From assembly GCA_947494805.1 (NCBI GenBank), contig CANLWK010000001.1, forward strand, positions 1-64,000: DNA of 64,000 bases. Reading direction: 5' to 3'. This document shows, one piece after another, positions 44,157 to 52,569 of this stretch; position 1 is the stretch's first letter; every line of letters starts with the position of its first letter. Both the position numbers and the translations under genes were made by a program. The notes below the pieces were generated by a model. That model worked only from the letters and a program-made list of their open reading frames with translations. It searched no databases and was not told the origin of the DNA. This DNA is from an uncultured Croceitalea sp. Lineage in GTDB: Bacteria; Bacteroidota; Bacteroidia; Flavobacteriales; Flavobacteriaceae.

Positions 44157-45428
44157 CTATTTTGACTTTTCAAAAACATTGACTGTCACAAAAGCCACCA
44201 ATGCGGGCAATACCCAGCCCATATGAAATGCACTCAAGGGAATCCAATTGGTGAAAGTTGAAATGTCTTCTCCCAAGCCTATACTGCCCAGGAAATCGGG
44301 AATACTAAAGATTACCGTTGTTAGCACCACCCATCGGAATACTTTGGGCATTGCCCATTGATCTGGAGCCACATTTAAGAGAATCAAGACAATGGTTATC
44401 GGATAAATGAACATCAAAGCCGGAAGTGCAACGGCAATAATATAGCCTACATTGAACTGCCCCATTGCAATACCTAGTATGCAACCGACAATGGCCGTTA
44501 TCAAATAGGCATGCTTAGAATTTTGAAACTGCCCCTTTACAAAATCAGCGGTCCCGGTGACAATACCGACGGCAGTCGTAAAACAGGCAAGGCTTACCAA
44601 AATACTCAAAAAGAGATTGGCCGTACTTCCTAAAGTTTTAAGACTGATACCACTGAGCAAGGCAGTTCTAGAACTGTCTGCATCAAATTCATTATGTAGT
44701 AGTGCTCCCGTGACAATCAATCCTGTATAGATTAAGAAAAGGCCCAAACCTGAAAATAACCCTGCTTTGAAAATCAACCCCTTTTTCGCCTCGTATGGAA
44801 TCTTATCATCTTTTAGATTGATTGAAATGATGATGACACCACCGACCACAACGGCACCAATGGCATCAAAAGTTTGATAACCTTCTAGAATTCCTTTTGT
44901 GACCGGACTCTCAAATTCAGATGCTCCAAAATCAAATTCAAATCCGAAAAGGGCTTGTGCAATGATGCAGACCAATATGAGAATGATAGCTGGGGTGAGC
45001 AGCTTTCCTACAACATCCAATATTTTAGAACGGTTGATAACAAATATGAAGACCAGCATAAAATAAATGATACTGGTCAACAACGGTGAGGTACCAAAAA
45101 AGGGTGCAATACCCATTTCGTGTGCAACCGAAGCCGTTCTTGGCGAGGGTAGGCTTATAGAGATAGCGTAGACCAAATAGCAGTATACCAAACTAAAGGC
45201 CGGAGAGACTTTTTTTGCAAAATCAAACATAGTGCCCTGTAATTTGGCATGTGCCAAAATGCCCAATATGGGCACTACCACGGCAGAGATACAAAATCCA
45301 ATGGTGACCAACCACCACGTTTCACCTGATTTAAAACCGAGCTGTGGCGGCAAAATGAGGTTGCCAGCGCCAAAGAATAATGAAAAAAGTGCGAATGAGA
45401 CTACAAGAACATTTCTTTTTGTAATCAT
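44157..45428 (-). CDS. brnQ: Branched-chain amino acid transport system II carrier protein
   Basis: A 423-residue, 12-helix symporter of the LIVCS family (BrnQ) that takes up leucine, isoleucine and valine with sodium or protons. The start is canonical: ALFSLFFGAGNLILPPQLG. Further family segments are SISLPSPRTASVAHEMG and GILEGYQTFDAIGAVVVG. The gene has no close neighbour on its strand. About 55-105 bp upstream, three copies of CATTTTATCGA-type motifs lie in the gap and might bind a regulator (see 45482-45531). Confidence 0.93.
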   Translation of the reverse strand: MITKRNVLVVSFALFSLFFGAGNLILPPQLGFKSGETWWLVTIGFCISAVVVPILGILAHAKLQGTMFDFAKKVSPAFSLVYCYLVYAISISLPSPRTASVAHEMGIAPFFGTSPLLTSIIYFMLVFIFVINRSKILDVVGKLLTPAIILILVCIIAQALFGFEFDFGASEFESPVTKGILEGYQTFDAIGAVVVGGVIIISINLKDDKIPYEAKKGLIFKAGLFSGLGLFLIYTGLIVTGALLHNEFDADSSRTALLSGISLKTLGSTANLFLSILVSLACFTTAVGIVTGTADFVKGQFQNSKHAYLITAIVGCILGIAMGQFNVGYIIAVALPALMFIYPITIVLILLNVAPDQWAMPKVFRWVVLTTVIFSIPDFLGSIGLGEDISTFTNWIPLSAFHMGWVLPALVAFVTVNVFEKSK

Positions 45429-45481
45429 AAACTGAAAAATATTTGGTAAGATAGGTCAAATTTGTATATTGAAATCGTTAA

Positions 45482-45531
45482 CATTTTATCGATTTTTTTA
45501 AACATTTTATCGATTTTGTGCATTTCATCGA
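45482..45531. promoter_or_regulatory. Triple CATTT(T/C)ATCGA direct repeat upstream of brnQ
   Basis: CATTTTATCGA at 45482 and 45503, and CATTTCATCGA at 45521, spaced 21 and 18 bp. The copies lie about 55-105 bp upstream of the brnQ start. The periodicity (about two helix turns) suggests cooperative protein binding. Function is inferred. Confidence 0.5.
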
Positions 45532-45692
45532 AAAAAATTAAAATTCTTGAATCGTAGGAAAATAAAATGGAAATCGGTATCGTTGCCCTAATATAAACCA
45601 AACGTTCTTTTTAAACGTATTACCAACAAAAATACTGACTATTGCATGAATCGACCCCAAATCGAAGCTATGCATGAACCAATACCAGACTT

Positions 45693-45962
45693 ATGAAAAA
45701 AACTATTACCCCTGACGGCAATAGACTTACCGGAATCTTTTGCAACTTTTTTGGACATCACTTCGTCGTTTCAAAAAAGGTAACAGAACATATTAAAGAA
45801 TATCGCTGTGTGCACTGTCAAAAACAAGTGACCACAGACGAAAGCGGAAAGCTATCTACGCTGACACCACAGATGCAAGAGATCAACAATACGCTAGAAG
45901 ATATGTACCAAAAGCGTAACCGTAGGTCAGCAAGAAAACCAGAAATTAAGCACGTAGCTTAA
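45693..45962 (+). CDS. Small zinc-ribbon-like hypothetical protein
   Basis: An 89-residue soluble protein. The N-terminal half (GIFCNFFGHHFVVSK, then EYRCVHCQKQV) has a C...H-H...C-x-x-C pattern that could bind one zinc ion. The rest is a charged helix with a basic tail (YQKRNRRSARKPEIKH). This resembles small phage-derived or stress proteins of the DUF1660 type, but the match is not certain. It is convergent with thiL and overlaps its stop by 4 nt. The gene is preceded by 40 bp with no clear promoter. Confidence 0.65.
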   Translation: MKKTITPDGNRLTGIFCNFFGHHFVVSKKVTEHIKEYRCVHCQKQVTTDESGKLSTLTPQMQEINNTLEDMYQKRNRRSARKPEIKHVA

Positions 45963-46999
45963 AACGAATTCCAGCCTTGTGCTGTGATTGGAATTTTAGA
46001 GCCATTCCTGGAGATTAGGTGTGCGCCCTCATTCTTGTCAGTCATGTGCCCCAAGACCGTCAGATTAGGATTGCCCTTAATTTTCGGGAATTCTTTTTGG
46101 TCAATGGTGAACAATAGCTCATAATCTTCACCGCCACTTAGGGCAATCATCGTACTATCTATTTTAAATTCTTCAGAAGTGGCGATTACGGTAGGATCCA
46201 ACGGAATTTTATCCTCATACAAATTACACCCTACGTTGCTTTCTTTGCACAAATGCAAAATTTCTGAAGAAAGCCCATCGCTGATATCGATCATTGCGGT
46301 AGGATGCACTTCTAGTTTTTCCAACAGTGTTACTATATCTTTTCGAGCTTCGGGTTTCAATTGGCGTTCAACAATGTAAGAATAGGGCTCAAGGTCAGGT
46401 TGGTTTTGTGGGTTTACTTTAAAAACTTCCTTTTCACGTTCCAAAACCTGCAATCCTAAATAGGCGCCTCCAATATCACCTGAAACCACAAGCAAATCAT
46501 TCGCCTTTGCGCCAGAACGGTAGACGATATGCTCTTCTTGTACAGCACCGATGGCAGTAATGCTAATGAGCATTCCTTTGGTAGATGAGGTAGTGTCCCC
46601 ACCTACTAAATCCACTCCATAAAGCTTGCAGGCTGAAGCGACACCAGCATAAAACTCTTCTAAAGCCTCTAACGGAAATCGATTTGAAACTGCAATTGAA
46701 ACGGTAATTTGGGTGGCCATCGCGTTCATGGCGTAGATATCTGATAGGTTTACGATTACTGATTTATAGCCCAAATGTTTTAAGGGCATATAGCTTAAAT
46801 CAAAGTGAACACCCTCAATCAACAAGTCCGTTGAAACCAATGTTTTTTGTGCTCCAAAATCAAGAATGGCAGCATCATCACCAATACCTTTCAATGTAGA
46901 TTTTTGTGTAATCTCAAAGTTTTTTGTCAAATGGGCTATCAATCCGAATTCACCTAGATTTTCCAACGAGGTTCGTGACTGGTCTTTATTTTCTATCAT
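45959..46999 (-). CDS. thiL: Thiamine-monophosphate kinase
   Basis: A 346-residue kinase of the PurM/ThiL fold that converts thiamine phosphate to thiamine diphosphate. N-terminal ATP-binding signature is GIGDDAAILD, with the later GVHFDLSYMPLKHLGYKSV. The Mg/Asp segment is YGVDLVGGDTTSS and the C-terminal part has MIDISDGLSSEILHL and SGGEDYELLFT. All are normal. No other thi genes are in the window. It is divergent from the LVIVD protein gene. Confidence 0.95.
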   Translation of the reverse strand: MIENKDQSRTSLENLGEFGLIAHLTKNFEITQKSTLKGIGDDAAILDFGAQKTLVSTDLLIEGVHFDLSYMPLKHLGYKSVIVNLSDIYAMNAMATQITVSIAVSNRFPLEALEEFYAGVASACKLYGVDLVGGDTTSSTKGMLISITAIGAVQEEHIVYRSGAKANDLLVVSGDIGGAYLGLQVLEREKEVFKVNPQNQPDLEPYSYIVERQLKPEARKDIVTLLEKLEVHPTAMIDISDGLSSEILHLCKESNVGCNLYEDKIPLDPTVIATSEEFKIDSTMIALSGGEDYELLFTIDQKEFPKIKGNPNLTVLGHMTDKNEGAHLISRNGSKIPITAQGWNSF

Positions 47000-47059
47000 T
47001 TTGCAAAAATAAGCCGAATACTTTAAAAGTGTATCTTTACGTAAGGCCCTTTAACTGTT

Positions 47060-48286
47060 ATGATTATGTTTTTCCGTTCCCTATGTTTTGTGTTCTTGTT
47101 GGTTCTGTTTTCTTGTGGCAATGACGACTCGCTGACCACTATGGCCTCAGACGACGACAATTCTGCAACTTCAAATTTCATTCCTTGTGAAAATGGCATG
47201 GCCGGAGAATTTCCATGTAATGGATATGATTTATTGGGACGAATTGAACTTGCACAATTTTCGGCAGGTTCGGCCAATGACATTTGGGGTTGGACCGATG
47301 GTACCACCGGAAAAGAATATGCTTTGGTCGGATTGAATAATGGAACCGCTTTTGTTGATGTTACGGATACTGAAAACCTTATTTATTTAGGAAAACTACC
47401 AACGGCTACCAACTCAAGTATTTGGCGTGACGTTAAAATTTATGATGACTATGCTTTTATTGTAGCTGAGGCAAGAGGTCATGGTATGCAGGTTTTTGAT
47501 TTAAAACGATTGCGAAACGTCGCAAGCCCACCAGCAAGTTTTGCTGCCGACACACGTTATACAGCTATCGGCAATGCCCACAATATCGTGATCAATGAAC
47601 AAATAGGTTATGCCTACCCAGTAGGGAGCAACACTTTTGGAGGAGGTATACATTTTGTAAATATTCAGAATCCCATGAATCCTGTCGCTGCAGGAGGTTA
47701 CGCTGGCAACGGTTATACCCATGATGCGCAGGTTATCACCTATAGCGGGCCAGATGCCGACTATTCAGGCCAAGAAATCTTTGTTGGCGCCAATGAAAAC
47801 ATCATAGCTGTCGTTGACATTACCGATAAAGATAATCCGGTTGAAATTGCCACATTGGATTATCCTAATTTGGGCTATACCCATCAGGGATGGTTTACCG
47901 AAGACCACCGCTTCTTTATTTTGGGCGATGAGACAGATGAACGTGATTCCGGATTCAATTCGAGAACTTTGGTGTTTGATATGCAAGACCTAGATCGCCC
48001 AATGTTGCATGCCACCTACCTAGGTCCGACAACCGCTATTGACCATAATGGGTATGTGAAGGGAGATGAGTTTTTTCTGGCCAATTATACTGCCGGAGTT
48101 CGTGTAATTGACATCGCGGACATTGAAAATCAAAATATGACTGAAACGGGGTTCTTTGACACTTTTCCATCAAGCAATATTACCAGTTTTGATGGCGTAT
48201 GGAGTGTTTATCCCTATTTTGAAAGTGGTAACATTTTGGTCAATGACTCTAATACGGGTCTTTACATCATTAAGAGATCTCAATAA
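47060..48286 (+). CDS. Choice-of-anchor B family (LVIVD repeat) lipoprotein
   Basis: A 408-residue surface-type lipoprotein (lipobox FSCG, Cys near 19). The mature part forms LVIVD-type repeats making a beta propeller: SANDIWGWTDGTTGKEYALVG, TAFVDVTD, AFIVAEARGHGMQVFDL, DAQVITYSGPDADYSGQEIF. Choice-of-anchor B proteins are exported, often T9SS or lipid anchored. Function unknown. A lipoprotein with a different propeller follows 8 bp later, so both probably act together at the cell surface. Confidence 0.85.
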   Translation: MIMFFRSLCFVFLLVLFSCGNDDSLTTMASDDDNSATSNFIPCENGMAGEFPCNGYDLLGRIELAQFSAGSANDIWGWTDGTTGKEYALVGLNNGTAFVDVTDTENLIYLGKLPTATNSSIWRDVKIYDDYAFIVAEARGHGMQVFDLKRLRNVASPPASFAADTRYTAIGNAHNIVINEQIGYAYPVGSNTFGGGIHFVNIQNPMNPVAAGGYAGNGYTHDAQVITYSGPDADYSGQEIFVGANENIIAVVDITDKDNPVEIATLDYPNLGYTHQGWFTEDHRFFILGDETDERDSGFNSRTLVFDMQDLDRPMLHATYLGPTTAIDHNGYVKGDEFFLANYTAGVRVIDIADIENQNMTETGFFDTFPSSNITSFDGVWSVYPYFESGNILVNDSNTGLYIIKRSQ

Positions 48287-48293
48287 AGACATT

Positions 48294-49643
48294 ATGAAGA
48301 AATACATAGTTGTGGCATTGGGTTTTTTGGTAATGTCTTGTTCCAGTGACGATGTAAACACTGAAGACAGCAACGGACAGCAAGATGCGGCCGTATTTGG
48401 AACCATCTCTTGGGTCAAAAATTTTGGCGGTTCCGGTGATGATTCTCCAAGGTCCGTAGTGCCTACTCTTGACGGAGGTTTTGCCGTTTTTGGTTTTACC
48501 AATAGTTCTGATGGTGATTTGGCATCAAAGGCCCTAAATGTTAATGATTATTGGTTGCTGAAGTTTAATGTTGAGGGCGAATTGCAGTGGCAACGTACTT
48601 ACGGTGGTAGTAAAGATGATCGTGGGCAAAAAGCGATTCAAACCAAAGATGGGGGTTATGCCATTACGGGCTATGCCATGAGTGATGATGGTGATGGAAC
48701 TAGCAATGAAGGCTTTCACGATAATTGGATATTACGGTTGGACGAATCAGGAAACATTCTTTGGGAAAGGAGTTTTGGCTTTTCTGGCCATGATCATTCG
48801 TATGACATTATTGAAACTACAGATGGCGGTTTTTTCTTTTCAGGGTTTTTAGATGTCTCGGCTTCCAATGGTGAAGGAAGCACCGAAAAGTCAAAAGGGG
48901 TCACGGCCCATGGCGTTGGTGAGTTTTGGGGAACCCGTTTAGATGCTGAAGGAAATCTGCTATGGCGCAAATACTTTGGGGGCAGTAACAATGACCGCTC
49001 TTTTGGTGTTACCCAGGCATTTGATGGGGGCTTTATTCTTTCAGGAGTTTCTGAAAGTAATGATTTTGATATTTCGGCATCAAAGGGAAGCTATGATTAT
49101 TGGGTGGTCAAGGTGAACAAGAATGGTGTTTTTGAGTGGGAGAAATCATTTGGTGGAACGGGGATTGACCAATCTTTTGATATTACAAAGACAAATGACA
49201 ACGCTTATGTTATTGTGGGCACTACTTTCAGCTCAGACACACAGATTTCAAAAAATAATGGCGAAGCAGATATTTGGCTCGTCAAGTTCGATGGGAGTGG
49301 AACACTTTTATGGGAGAAAAGCTTCGGGGGGCCTGCCTTTGATGCTGCACATAGCGTTAGCCTGGCCAATGATGGTGGGTTTATTATCTCAGGCAATTCT
49401 AAAAGTTATGGTGGCGATGCCACGGCCTACTTTGGTGAAAATGACCTATGGTTGATAAAGACAAATACCTCAGGTGAAATGGTCTGGCAAAAAACGATTG
49501 GCGGAACGGGATTGGACTTTGGTTATGACGCTTTTCAAACTGAAAATGGAGCACTAATTTTTGTTGGTGACACAGCCAGTGAAGACTTTCCTGAAATTGT
49601 GTATAAAGGGGGTATAGATTTGGTGGTTCTCAAGATAGAATGA
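48294..49643 (+). CDS. Lipoprotein with seven W-x-K-x-F-G-G-type propeller repeats
   Basis: A 449-residue lipoprotein (MKKYIVVALGFLVMSCSS, Cys near 16). The mature part consists of about seven repeats of 55-65 residues. Each contains W-x-(K/R)-x-(F/Y)-G-G-x-x-x-D and a later DGG(F/Y)-x-(I/V)-x-G (for example WVKNFGGSGDD, WQRTYGGSKDD, WRKYFGGSNND, WEKSFGGTGID, WQKTIGGTGLD). A seven-bladed beta propeller is likely. The frame is open upstream to 48156, but the signal peptide fixes the start at 48294, 8 bp after the LVIVD gene. Function unknown. Confidence 0.8.
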   Translation: MKKYIVVALGFLVMSCSSDDVNTEDSNGQQDAAVFGTISWVKNFGGSGDDSPRSVVPTLDGGFAVFGFTNSSDGDLASKALNVNDYWLLKFNVEGELQWQRTYGGSKDDRGQKAIQTKDGGYAITGYAMSDDGDGTSNEGFHDNWILRLDESGNILWERSFGFSGHDHSYDIIETTDGGFFFSGFLDVSASNGEGSTEKSKGVTAHGVGEFWGTRLDAEGNLLWRKYFGGSNNDRSFGVTQAFDGGFILSGVSESNDFDISASKGSYDYWVVKVNKNGVFEWEKSFGGTGIDQSFDITKTNDNAYVIVGTTFSSDTQISKNNGEADIWLVKFDGSGTLLWEKSFGGPAFDAAHSVSLANDGGFIISGNSKSYGGDATAYFGENDLWLIKTNTSGEMVWQKTIGGTGLDFGYDAFQTENGALIFVGDTASEDFPEIVYKGGIDLVVLKIE

Positions 49644-49741
49644 CCTGTAAAATTCCAGTTTTTGAAGTTCATAAATTCTGTTTAACCTTTCCATAGAAAA
49701 AGTTTATCAAAATATTCGTTATAATAATGTTAGATATAGTG

Positions 49742-49768
49742 TTGAATACGTACTAAAACCTATATTTG
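49742..49768 (+). promoter_or_regulatory. Promoter of the suf operon
   Basis: TTG (49742-49744), a 16-bp spacer and an exact TATATTTG (49761-49768). The ATG of sufA is 30 bp further on. Confidence 0.6.
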
Positions 49769-49797
49769 TAAGCTATTTAGAATAAATCTTAGTAAAC

Positions 49798-50127
49798 ATG
49801 ATTAAAGTATCTGATACCGCTAAACAGAAAGTTACGGCCTTAATGGCAGAATCTGGATTTGACGCTTCAACGGACTATGTTCGTGTAGGTGTCAAAAGTG
49901 GTGGATGTAGTGGTCTTTCTTATGAATTGGGTTTTGACAAGAATATAGGAGATGCCGATAAGATTTTTGAAGACAATACGGTTCGCATCATAGTAGATAA
50001 AAAGAGTTTCTTATATCTGGTGGGAACCACCCTTGAGTATTCAGGTGGCCTGAACGGAAAAGGTTTTGTTTTCAACAACCCGAACGCCCAGCGCACATGT
50101 GGCTGTGGCGAAAGTTTTTCATTGTAA
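49798..50127 (+). CDS. sufA: Fe-S cluster assembly protein SufA (HesB/IscA family)
   Basis: A 109-residue A-type carrier that delivers Fe-S clusters to apo-proteins. The three ligand Cys residues are GVKSGGCSGLSYEL and the C-terminal TCGCGESF. Length and fold pattern are standard. It opens the suf operon, 38 bp before sufB, and has its own promoter. SufA rather than IscA is preferred because of the suf context. Confidence 0.93.
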   Translation: MIKVSDTAKQKVTALMAESGFDASTDYVRVGVKSGGCSGLSYELGFDKNIGDADKIFEDNTVRIIVDKKSFLYLVGTTLEYSGGLNGKGFVFNNPNAQRTCGCGESFSL

Positions 50128-50165
50128 TTAGTTGACAAAGGTTTGTCGACCAATAGGTTAAAAAT

Positions 50166-51611
50166 ATGGCGTATACCGAAGAAGAATTAAAAAAAGAGCT
50201 CGAAACCAAAGAATATGAGTACGGGTTTTACACTGATATAGATTCGGAAACATTTCCGAAAGGGTTAAGCGAAGATATCGTCATAGCGATTTCGCAAAAG
50301 AAGAACGAGCCCGAGTGGATGACAGAATGGCGATTAGAAGCGTATCGGGTTTGGAAAGAAATGAAAGAGCCAGATTGGCCAAATGTTACGTACAAGAAAC
50401 CAGATTTTCAAGCTATTTCATATTACTCTGCACCAAACAAAAAACCAAAGTATGATAGTTTAGATGAGGTTGACCCTGAACTTTTGGACACCTTTAAAAA
50501 GTTGGGAATTTCGTTAGATGAGCAAAAAAAGCTGGCCGGGGTAGCTGTAGATATTGTCATGGATTCAGTTTCTGTGGCCACGACCTTCAAGAAAACTTTG
50601 GCTGAAAAAGGAATTATTTTTTGTTCCATCTCAGAAGCAATACAAGAACATCCTGAATTGGTGCGCAAGCATATAGGTTCGGTGGTGCCTCAGAAAGACA
50701 ATTTTTACGCAGCCTTAAACTCTGCTGTTTTCTCTGATGGCAGTTTCTGTTACATTCCTAAGGGGGTACGTTGCCCTATGGAACTCTCTACCTATTTTAG
50801 AATCAACCAAGCTGGTACTGGCCAATTTGAACGAACTCTTGTCATTGCAGATGAAGGCAGTTATGTGAGTTATTTAGAAGGGTGTACCGCACCATCACGT
50901 GATGAAAACCAATTGCATGCCGCAGTAGTGGAGCTAATTGCGCTTGATGATGCCGAAATCAAATATTCAACAGTACAAAACTGGTTCCCTGGAGATAAAG
51001 AAGGAAAAGGCGGGGTGTACAATTTTGTGACCAAAAGAGGGTTGTGCGAGAAGAATGCCAAAATCTCTTGGACACAAGTTGAGACGGGTTCTGCCATTAC
51101 TTGGAAGTACCCTTCATGTATTTTGAAAGGGGACAACTCTATTGGTGAATTCTATTCGATTGCAGTAACCAACAATTTTCAGCAGGCCGATACCGGAACA
51201 AAAATGATTCACCTTGGCAAGAACACAAAGAGCACGATTATATCAAAAGGTATTTCGGCGGGTAAATCACAGAACAGTTACCGTGGTTTGGTACAGGTAA
51301 ATAGCCGCGCAGAGAATGCTCGAAATTTTTCGCAGTGTGACTCATTGTTAATGGGTAATGAATGTGGTGCACACACATTCCCCTATATAGAGGCGAAGAA
51401 TAAATCTGCTCAGATTGAGCATGAGGCCACCACCAGTAAAATTGGTGAGGACCAAATATTCTATTGTAATCAACGAGGTATCGATACGGAAAAGGCGATT
51501 GCTTTGATTGTAAATGGATTTAGCAAAGAAGTGCTGAACAAGCTTCCGATGGAGTTTGCGGTTGAGGCCCAAAAACTATTGGAAATAAGCCTCGAAGGTT
51601 CGGTAGGATAA
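50166..51611 (+). CDS. sufB: Fe-S cluster scaffold protein SufB
   Basis: A 481-residue SufB, the scaffold subunit of SufBC2D on which new clusters form. Readable SufB features: [45 protein letters not shown], and the C-terminal [20 protein letters not shown]. The Cys of the EGC segment and the Cys of the YCNQRG region match the positions for cluster assembly. Length is standard. It is translated with sufA upstream. A gap of 130 bp with a possible gene remnant separates it from sufC. Confidence 0.96.
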   Translation: MAYTEEELKKELETKEYEYGFYTDIDSETFPKGLSEDIVIAISQKKNEPEWMTEWRLEAYRVWKEMKEPDWPNVTYKKPDFQAISYYSAPNKKPKYDSLDEVDPELLDTFKKLGISLDEQKKLAGVAVDIVMDSVSVATTFKKTLAEKGIIFCSISEAIQEHPELVRKHIGSVVPQKDNFYAALNSAVFSDGSFCYIPKGVRCPMELSTYFRINQAGTGQFERTLVIADEGSYVSYLEGCTAPSRDENQLHAAVVELIALDDAEIKYSTVQNWFPGDKEGKGGVYNFVTKRGLCEKNAKISWTQVETGSAITWKYPSCILKGDNSIGEFYSIAVTNNFQQADTGTKMIHLGKNTKSTIISKGISAGKSQNSYRGLVQVNSRAENARNFSQCDSLLMGNECGAHTFPYIEAKNKSAQIEHEATTSKIGEDQIFYCNQRGIDTEKAIALIVNGFSKEVLNKLPMEFAVEAQKLLEISLEGSVG

Positions 51612-51616
51612 AATGA

Positions 51617-51736
51617 AAATGGAAAACATGTCCGCTTTTCGAAGCATTTACCTTTGAAAAAGGGACGAAAGTATATTTACAACATGCCAAAGGCGATTTT
51701 GACGAATTGCCCGAAGCACCAAATTATTTAAAGTAA
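51617..51736 (+). pseudogene. Possible gene remnant between sufB and sufC
   Basis: An open frame of 39 codons and a stop, without a start codon, spells PLFEAFTFEKGTKVYLQHAK and GDFDELPEAPNYLK. It looks protein-like (balanced charge, a KGTKVYL strand). In another frame a short ATG frame (51613) ends at 51657. It may be the 3' end of a lost gene, or mRNA with no coding role. Low confidence. Confidence 0.3.
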
Positions 51737-51741
51737 GTTAC

Positions 51742-52494
51742 ATGTTAGAGATTAAGGATTTGCACGCAAGTGTCGAAGAAAAAGACATATTAAAAGGGAT
51801 TAATCTTAATGTCAATGCCGGTGAGGTACATGCCATAATGGGCCCTAACGGTTCAGGTAAGAGTACTTTGGCATCTGTAATCGCCGGTAAAGAAGAATTT
51901 GAAGTTGAAAAAGGCAGTATCTCTTTAGATGGTGAAGACCTAGAAGATTTGGCACCCGAAGAAAGGGCTCACAAAGGTATCTTTTTGTCATTTCAATATC
52001 CGGTTGAAATTCCTGGGGTTTCTGTGACAAATTTCATGAAAACGGCCATTAATGAATCTCGAAAAGCAAAAGGATTGGATGATATGCCAGCCAACCAAAT
52101 GCTGAAATTGATTCGAGAAAAGTCTGAAATGCTAGAGATTGATCGTAAGTTTCTTTCACGTTCATTGAATGAAGGTTTCTCTGGAGGAGAAAAAAAGCGT
52201 AATGAAATTTTTCAGTTGGCTATGTTAGAGCCAAAACTGGCGATTTTAGATGAGACCGATTCAGGGTTGGACATTGATGCACTCCGCATTGTTGCAAATG
52301 GCGTAAACAAATTGCGTAATAAAGACAATGCAATTGTGGTCATTACACATTACCAGCGTTTGTTAGAGTATATAGTTCCTGATTTTGTACATGTACTATA
52401 TGATGGTAAAATTGTAAAATCAGGGGGTAAAGAATTGGCACTTGAACTAGAAGAAAAAGGGTACGATTGGGTCAAGCAAGAGGCGGTTGTTTAA
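51742..52494 (+). CDS. sufC: Fe-S cluster assembly ATPase SufC
   Basis: A 250-residue ABC-type ATPase that drives SufBC2D. Walker A is GPNGSGKST (34-42). The ABC signature is FSGGEKKRNEIFQL. Walker B with the Glu/Asp pair is AILDETDSGLDIDAL. The H-loop is VVITHYQRLL. No membrane domain, as expected. It lies between sufB and sufD with 75 bp before sufD, in which a short 7-bp tandem repeat sits. Confidence 0.97.
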   Translation: MLEIKDLHASVEEKDILKGINLNVNAGEVHAIMGPNGSGKSTLASVIAGKEEFEVEKGSISLDGEDLEDLAPEERAHKGIFLSFQYPVEIPGVSVTNFMKTAINESRKAKGLDDMPANQMLKLIREKSEMLEIDRKFLSRSLNEGFSGGEKKRNEIFQLAMLEPKLAILDETDSGLDIDALRIVANGVNKLRNKDNAIVVITHYQRLLEYIVPDFVHVLYDGKIVKSGGKELALELEEKGYDWVKQEAVV

Positions 52495-52532
52495 AACAAA
52501 GTAAGAAGTGGCGGTCAGCAGTATTTCTTTAA

Positions 52533-52553
52533 ACTGACGACTGACGACTGACA
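52533..52553. repeat. 7-bp tandem repeat (three copies) before sufD
   Basis: ACTGACG twice then ACTGACA, head to tail. It lies in the sufC-sufD gap, 17 bp before the sufD ATG. Slippage at this site could change spacing, with no predicted coding effect. Confidence 0.6.
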
Positions 52554-52569
52554 ACGAAAAACTGAAAAA

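Noticed and set aside
48156-48293. Longer start of the propeller lipoprotein at 48156
   Set aside because: The extension overlaps the LVIVD gene in another frame, and the signal peptide at 48294 fixes the start.
52533-52553. CRISPR-like repeat array in the sufC-sufD gap
   Set aside because: Units are 7 bp with no spacers, and no cas gene is in the window.
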